Below, one piece after another: positions 22,229 to 26,444 of a stretch of DNA of 26,444 bases. The stretch's first letter is position 1. Each line of letters begins with the position of its first letter. The notes below the pieces were generated by a model. The model did not search any database. It saw only the letters and a program-made list of their open reading frames with translations, and was not told the DNA's origin. The translations under genes were made by a program, and so were the position numbers. Origin of the DNA: Crocinitomicaceae bacterium (lineage in GTDB: Bacteria > Bacteroidota > Bacteroidia > Flavobacteriales_D > Crocinitomicaceae); contig JAURHO010000005.1 of assembly GCA_030833265.1 (NCBI GenBank), forward strand, positions 1 to 26,444. Reading direction: 5' to 3'.

Positions 22229-23045
22229 AACTATGGTGCTGAGCCTCCACTTTTTCCCCAAAGAAATGTGAAGCTTTTGCGTTAAAAACAGTTGGCGTCT
22301 CTGACGTATAAAAACTCAAATCTCCGTTCTTACTGAGTTGTGCATCCATTTCCGGGTGCATCTTTAAATACGTCGCTAGTTTTTCAGCTACCAAAGGTCC
22401 TTGCGGGATAACTTTAATATTGGGCCCGACCAACTCCTCTAATTGCTGCTGTAGTACCGGATAATGCGTGCAAGCCAAAAGGATGGCATCTATTGCTGGA
22501 TTGGTACTTAAAAGTTGCTGAACATCTTCCATGATGAACTGACGGCCAGCCGGATGCTCATATTGTTGGTTCTCTATTAACGGCACCCACATCGGGCAGG
22601 CATGTTGATGGACTTCAATGTCCGGGGCAAATTTGGCCAGTTCAATAGGATATGAATTTGACGCGATGGTGCCTTGCGTGCCAAGTATGCCGACATGTTT
22701 AGAGTGCGTCAGTTCACCGAGCACTTCAGTGCTTGGCCGAATGACGCCTAAAACACGATTGGTCGGAGAAATCTTTGGAAGGTCGTTCTGTTGAATGCTG
22801 CGCAACGCTTTTGCAGATGCTGTATTACACGCTAATATGACAAGCGGGCAGCCCTGTTCAAAAAGAAAATTAACCGCTTCAAGCGTAAACTCATAGACGA
22901 CATCGAAAGATCGATTGCCGTAAGGAGCCCGGGCGTTATCGCCGAAATAAATAAAATCGTAATGTGGCAATTGTGCACGAATGGCAGACAACACTGTAAG
23001 ACCGCCGTATCCTGAGTCAAAAACGCCGATTGGGGAACGCTTCAT
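22224..23045 (-). CDS. murI: glutamate racemase
   Basis: 273 residues from the ATG at 23045; the longer possible start at 23078 would lie inside the upstream terminator and upstream of the promoter box. Key motifs are GVFDSGYGGLTVL (7-19 with Asp10), FGDNARAPYG (34-43), ACNTASA with catalytic Cys73, and a second catalytic Cys in LLACTHYP. The enzyme supplies D-glutamate for peptidoglycan in the cytosol. The gene follows the OmpH/Skp pair but is separated by a terminator and has its own box, so independent transcription is likely. Confidence 0.95.
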   Translation of the reverse strand: MKRSPIGVFDSGYGGLTVLSAIRAQLPHYDFIYFGDNARAPYGNRSFDVVYEFTLEAVNFLFEQGCPLVILACNTASAKALRSIQQNDLPKISPTNRVLGVIRPSTEVLGELTHSKHVGILGTQGTIASNSYPIELAKFAPDIEVHQHACPMWVPLIENQQYEHPAGRQFIMEDVQQLLSTNPAIDAILLACTHYPVLQQQLEELVGPNIKVIPQGPLVAEKLATYLKMHPEMDAQLSKNGDLSFYTSETPTVFNAKASHFFGEKVEAQHHSF

Positions 23046-23051
23046 TAAGAC

Positions 23052-23059
23052 CAAAGCTA
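23052..23059 (-). promoter_or_regulatory. perfect TAnnTTTG -7 box of murI
   Basis: The minus-strand sequence is TAGCTTTG, ending 6 bases before the murI ATG at 23045. The -33 region would lie inside the preceding terminator. No ribosome site can fit if transcription starts at the normal distance. Confidence 0.6.
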
Positions 23060-23061
23060 AC

Positions 23062-23091
23062 AAAAAAAGGGCAACCAATGGCTGCCCTTTT
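23062..23091 (-). terminator. Rho-independent terminator of the bamA-OmpH series
   Basis: On the minus strand AAAAGGGCA (from 23091) pairs with TGCCCTTTT (to 23065) around a 9-base loop, and a T run continues to 23062. It begins 17 bases after the stop of the second OmpH gene and overlaps the likely murI promoter. Confidence 0.85.
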
Positions 23092-23107
23092 CAATGATTT
23101 CAATTGG

Positions 23108-23620
23108 TTATTTTTTTGTTGCCGCGGCATCAAGTAATAATAACTCAACAACAACTTCATTAGTGATGTCAATGCCGCCTTTGGAATACATGGTAGCAGA
23201 TACATCAATGACATAGTTCAGTTTTTTGCGCTCCGCAATGATTTCAATTGATTTTTGAACACGGTCAAGAATTGGTGCATTGAGCTCTTCACTCATCAAT
23301 TGAAGACCCTCTTCTAAAGATGCTTGTGTAGCCTCAAGCATTTGCTGCTTTTGCATCAATTTGCTTTCTTGAATCTGACGCTCTACTTCAGACATCTTGT
23401 CTTTGTTGGTCATGTAAAGTTGGTAAGCTTTCTGAAAGTCAGCATCCATTACTTGTAATTCTTGCATTCCTGATGCTTTCAAGGAATCTAACTTTTTAAT
23501 CGCCATCTTGCGTGATGGCAAAGTATCTAAAAGTTTTTGTGAGTCAACGTGTGCAATTTTAGACTGTGCGAAGGTGTTTAAACCTAAAACAACGAATAGT
23601 CCGAGTAATACATTTTTCAT
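23108..23620 (-). CDS. OmpH/Skp-family periplasmic chaperone (second copy)
   Basis: 170 residues. The signal peptide MKNVLLGLFVVLGLNTFAQ is followed by KIAHVDSQKLLDTLPSRK, the usual OmpH start (I..vds..il...p). The middle (about 45-110) is rich in Lys, Glu, Gln and Met with heptad-like spacing and should form the long coiled-coil arms; the end returns to a strand-helix core (NYVIDVSATMYSKGGIDIT). Skp-type proteins hold unfolded outer-membrane proteins in the periplasm. It lies 11 bases after the first copy and ends before a terminator. Confidence 0.9.
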   Translation of the reverse strand: MKNVLLGLFVVLGLNTFAQSKIAHVDSQKLLDTLPSRKMAIKKLDSLKASGMQELQVMDADFQKAYQLYMTNKDKMSEVERQIQESKLMQKQQMLEATQASLEEGLQLMSEELNAPILDRVQKSIEIIAERKKLNYVIDVSATMYSKGGIDITNEVVVELLLLDAAATKK

Positions 23621-23631
23621 TTTTCTGTTTT

Positions 23632-24150
23632 TTATTTTGAGATTCCCATTTCTTCGAGCACTTCATTTGAGATGTCGAATTCTTTTTCTGCATAGAGCAA
23701 ATTACTTTGATTCGCTTTGTCAAAAACGAACGAATAGCCTTCGCGTTTTGCCACTTTTTTCATGGCAGTAAACACGCGATCTTGTATTGGTTTGATGAGT
23801 TCTTGGCGTTTCTGAAAGTAGTCTCCGTTGCTGCCGAAATGTTGTGTTTGTAAATCAATGGCCTCTTGTTCTAACTTCTGAATTTCAGCCTTGCGTTTCT
23901 CGCGTTCTTCTTTTGGCAACAAGACTTCTTCGCGGTCATATTTGCTTTTGAGGTCTTTGATTGTTGCGTAACGGTCTTCGATTTCTTTGGTCCAACGCTC
24001 AGCCATTTTATCTAGGCGCTCTTTGGCCTCAGCATATTCTGGAACGTTTTCTAAAATGTAGTCAGAGTCAATATAGGCATAGGATTGTGCGCTTGCCATT
24101 CTCAAAGAGAAGACAAGTAACAAAAGCACAAAATATTTTAAGTTTTTCAT
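23632..24150 (-). CDS. OmpH/Skp-family periplasmic chaperone (first copy)
   Basis: 172 residues. After a signal peptide (MKNLKYFVLLLLVFSLRMASAQ in total about 22 residues) comes YAYIDSDYILENVPEY, the family's opening strand and helix. A charged coiled-coil segment spans about 40-125, and YSFVFDKANQSNLLY closes the core. It is a little more classical than its neighbour copy. The position right after bamA is the common bamA-skp order, which fits delivery of outer-membrane proteins to the BAM complex. It starts 42 bases after the bamA stop. Confidence 0.92.
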   Translation of the reverse strand: MKNLKYFVLLLLVFSLRMASAQSYAYIDSDYILENVPEYAEAKERLDKMAERWTKEIEDRYATIKDLKSKYDREEVLLPKEEREKRKAEIQKLEQEAIDLQTQHFGSNGDYFQKRQELIKPIQDRVFTAMKKVAKREGYSFVFDKANQSNLLYAEKEFDISNEVLEEMGISK

Positions 24151-24167
24151 AGACCTGCTAAGAACGA

Positions 24168-24198
24168 CGAAGATACCAATTTATTGTGAATGCTACAA
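24168..24198 (-). promoter_or_regulatory. possible internal promoter of the OmpH/Skp pair
   Basis: On the minus strand TTG (24198-24196), a 20-base spacer and TATCTTCG (24175-24168), one mismatch to TAnnTTTG. It overlaps the end of bamA and would give a leader of about 15 bases before the first OmpH ATG. It could raise chaperone expression over bamA. Confidence 0.3.
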
Positions 24199-26444
24199 TT
24201 CCCCTAAATTCATGCCAATTGTGAAAGTTAGCTTAGGATAATAGCCTTTTGTTTTGATATCAGTGTCGGAACCTTTTCCATAACCAGTTGCCCATGAATC
24301 AAGTTGATCAAAACCAAAACCGTAGTCAAGCCCTAACATTCCAAACATCGGAAGGAAGACGCGAATACCTACACCGGCTGTTCTTTTTACGTTAAAGGGG
24401 TTGAATTTTTCGAAGGTTGGATAGGTGTTACCAGCTTCTAAGAAAGACAACGCATAAAATGTCGCCTGTGGATTCAATGAAATAGGGTAACGCAATTCTA
24501 AAGTATACTTAGCAACGATTGGGTCTCCTCCGGCAGATGAAAGCGTGTTGTCTTCATATCCTCTAAGCGCAATAATTTCACGCCCTAAAAACTGGTTAGC
24601 GCCCATCCCTGTCAAACCACTTCCGCCCATGAAGTAACGGTCAAATGGATTAACTCCTTTCTGCTTGTTGTAGGCGCCCATATAAGCAAACCCAAAGCGT
24701 GACATCAATACCAGTTTTTTATTCGGTGTAAGTGGAGTGAACCATTCGCCTGTAAGCTTCAATTTAAAGTACTCTAGATATTTAAAACGATCTTGGGTGC
24801 TCATGTTGCTATAATCCTTTTCCGGGCCAAATAAAGAATAAGGCAAGGTAGCAGTAGAAGTAAAGGTAAAGTTAGAGCCGTTTTGAGGATAAATTGGCGC
24901 GCTCACTGAGCTTCTTTGGAGTACATATTTAAACGCTATATCATTAGCATATCCTTTTTGAAATAAGGGGAAAAAGGTATAATTCTGAACGTCGTAATAT
25001 TTATAGTAGAGCTCATAGGAGGCGATAAAGTAGTCATCTGGCCATTTCTTGCGGCGACCCAAAGAAACCCCTGCGGCTGTAATTGAAATACCGCTGTAGT
25101 CAGGATTTGTTCTGATTTTTCCGTTTTGTGAAATTGCAGAATTCGATAAATAAAAAGTTAAGGAATTTGGTTTTTTGCCCCCTAACCACGGCTCTGTAAA
25201 AGAGAAGTTATATCCTTGATAAAAACGACCTGTTGATTGAGCACGAATTGATAAGCGTTGGCCGTCTCCGCCCGGTAGCGGTGACCAAGCGTCTTTTTTG
25301 AATACGTTTTTAGTAGAAAAGTTATTAAAGGACAAACCAAGTGTGCCAATCACACGGCCCGATGTGTTCGGACCAGCGCCCCCATAACCACCTGATAATT
25401 CAATTTGATCGCTAGACTTCTCTGCCACGACATACTCGATGTCTACCGTTCCGTCGGCAGGATTTGGCTTCGGATTCACTTGAAAACCTTGTTCGTCGAA
25501 AAACCCAAGCTGTGCGAGCTCTCGTTGAGTTCGCATGATGTCGGCCTTATTGAAAAGATCGCCGGGTTTTGTGCGAATTTCACGAAGAATTACGTGGTCA
25601 TTGGTTTTAGTATTTCCTCTAATTGAAATATTGCCAATGTGCGCCTCCTTGCCTTCAATAATGCGTATTTGGTAATTAATTCGGTTGTTATTGACGCCTG
25701 TTTCGACTGGAGAGATTTGGAAAAATAAATAACCTCGATCCATATAAAGCGATGAAATATCTCTGCCATCGCCATTGCCGTAAAGTCTTTGTGAGAAAAG
25801 GTCTTTATTGTATAAATCGCCGGGTTTAATCCCCAAAACTGTGTCTAGGAAAGAAGAACGGTATTTAGCATTTCCAATCCAATCGATGTCGCCAAAATAG
25901 TACTTTTCACCCTCAGAGATTTCAATGCGAATTTTCATATTCTTCTCATCGAGCATAAAAACTGAGTCTTTAACAATATAAGCATCTCGGAGGCCTTCCG
26001 CATTGAACTTGGCCAACATCGCTTTTTTGTCTGTGGAATAACTGCTTTCCGTGTATTTAGAACGCTTGAAAATGCGCAATGGGCTTTTTTGCTTGGTATC
26101 TTTCATGGCCAACTTTAGCTTCCAAATTGGCAAGGAAGTAACGCCTACAAACTCTATTTCTTTAATGCCAATTTTGATGCCTTTATCTATGTTAATGACA
26201 AAGATTTCAGAATTGTTGATGAGGGTGTCCGTTTGTCTTCCAATCTGAACATTTGCATAGTAAAAGCCCTTATCGCGGTAGTAACTTCTGATTTTACTTT
26301 TGGTCTCAAAAATCAAGTTTTCGGTAATCGTTTTGCCGGCATAAAGTGTGATTTCTTCACGGAGTTTGTCAGCTTCTCTTTTGTTAATACCGACAAAGCG
26401 AAACTTAGAAAGCTTAGGTCTTGGGCTAAGCTCAATGACGAGGT
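24193..26444 (-). CDS. bamA: outer-membrane assembly factor BamA (Omp85), N-terminus beyond the window
   Basis: At least 750 residues are seen; the frame stays open to base 26444, so the real start lies outside and the TTG at 26316 is internal. The visible N-terminal part has POTRA domains with strand-helix patterns such as FRFVGINKREADKLREEI and IEFVGVTSLP, then GNTKTNDHVILREI and KPGDLFNKADI. The C-terminal half is a 16-strand-type barrel with the lid-loop motif LRGYEDN, the counterpart of VRGF/Y in Omp85 proteins. BamA inserts beta-barrel proteins in the outer membrane. The two OmpH/Skp genes follow in the same direction and fit the pathway. The barrel ends in MNLGEL rather than in a terminal aromatic residue. 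Confidence 0.93.
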   Translation of the reverse strand, partial: LVIELSPRPKLSKFRFVGINKREADKLREEITLYAGKTITENLIFETKSKIRSYYRDKGFYYANVQIGRQTDTLINNSEIFVINIDKGIKIGIKEIEFVGVTSLPIWKLKLAMKDTKQKSPLRIFKRSKYTESSYSTDKKAMLAKFNAEGLRDAYIVKDSVFMLDEKNMKIRIEISEGEKYYFGDIDWIGNAKYRSSFLDTVLGIKPGDLYNKDLFSQRLYGNGDGRDISSLYMDRGYLFFQISPVETGVNNNRINYQIRIIEGKEAHIGNISIRGNTKTNDHVILREIRTKPGDLFNKADIMRTQRELAQLGFFDEQGFQVNPKPNPADGTVDIEYVVAEKSSDQIELSGGYGGAGPNTSGRVIGTLGLSFNNFSTKNVFKKDAWSPLPGGDGQRLSIRAQSTGRFYQGYNFSFTEPWLGGKKPNSLTFYLSNSAISQNGKIRTNPDYSGISITAAGVSLGRRKKWPDDYFIASYELYYKYYDVQNYTFFPLFQKGYANDIAFKYVLQRSSVSAPIYPQNGSNFTFTSTATLPYSLFGPEKDYSNMSTQDRFKYLEYFKLKLTGEWFTPLTPNKKLVLMSRFGFAYMGAYNKQKGVNPFDRYFMGGSGLTGMGANQFLGREIIALRGYEDNTLSSAGGDPIVAKYTLELRYPISLNPQATFYALSFLEAGNTYPTFEKFNPFNVKRTAGVGIRVFLPMFGMLGLDYGFGFDQLDSWATGYGKGSDTDIKTKGYYPKLTFTIGMNLGEL

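Noticed and set aside
26314..26316. TTG as the true start of BamA
   Set aside because: The frame continues upstream to the window edge with POTRA-like sequence, so the start is outside the window.

Overview
The window looks like a chromosomal segment of a Bacteroidota bacterium, most likely a marine-type member of the Flavobacteriales. The reasons are a SusD C-terminus, a type IX secretion (T9SS) sorting domain, tandem OmpH/Skp genes beside bamA, a CtaB/oxidase-assembly cluster of the Bacteroidota type, start codons without clear Shine-Dalgarno sequences, and several perfect matches to the Bacteroidota promoter box TAnnTTTG. I saw no tRNA, rRNA, CRISPR array, insertion sequence or phage gene, and no gene-free stretch longer than 300 bases.

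Region 1 (1-6034) is the downstream part of a polysaccharide utilisation locus, probably for laminarin or another beta-1,3-glucan. It holds the end of a SusD-like protein, a PKD-domain surface lipoprotein, a GH16 endo-glucanase lipoprotein, a GH3 beta-glucosidase and then, after its own candidate promoter, a T9SS-secreted protein with two cysteine-rich repeats. A domain at the N-terminus of that secreted protein appears related to the C-terminal domain of the PKD lipoprotein. The expected flow is capture at the surface, endo-cleavage, then exo-cleavage to glucose.

Region 2 (6060-12222) is a respiratory oxidase cluster: an unnamed conserved-looking small protein, ctaB (heme O synthase), two COX III-type proteins that both carry a large extra-membrane insertion, a COX IV-like subunit, two Sco/SenC-type proteins (one without the copper-ligand histidine), a DUF420/CtaM-like protein with an EF-hand-like loop, and a small His-rich membrane protein. 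Oxidase subunits I and II are not in the window. The series runs straight into dCMP deaminase and a S41 processing protease (12212-14216).

Region 3 (14218-18180, minus strand) holds an overlooked 34-codon membrane microprotein, a cluster of TGTTCA half-sites, and a translationally coupled trio: ABC exporter, cytosolic substrate-binding-fold protein, secreted propeller-like protein.

Region 4 (18235-22221, plus strand) is prs-rplY with a terminator, then a coupled GT2 polyprenol-phosphate glycosyltransferase, dihydroorotase and DUF4296 lipoprotein. Region 5 (22224-26444, minus strand) is bamA (cut by the window end), two OmpH/Skp chaperone genes, a terminator, and murI with its own promoter.

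I found no defence system or clearly new multi-gene machine. The most notable signals are the start codons lying only 4-7 bases after perfect TAnnTTTG boxes (possible leaderless mRNAs), the shared putative glycan-binding domain, the paired insertions in the two COX III proteins, and the EF-hand-like loop in the CtaM-like protein.
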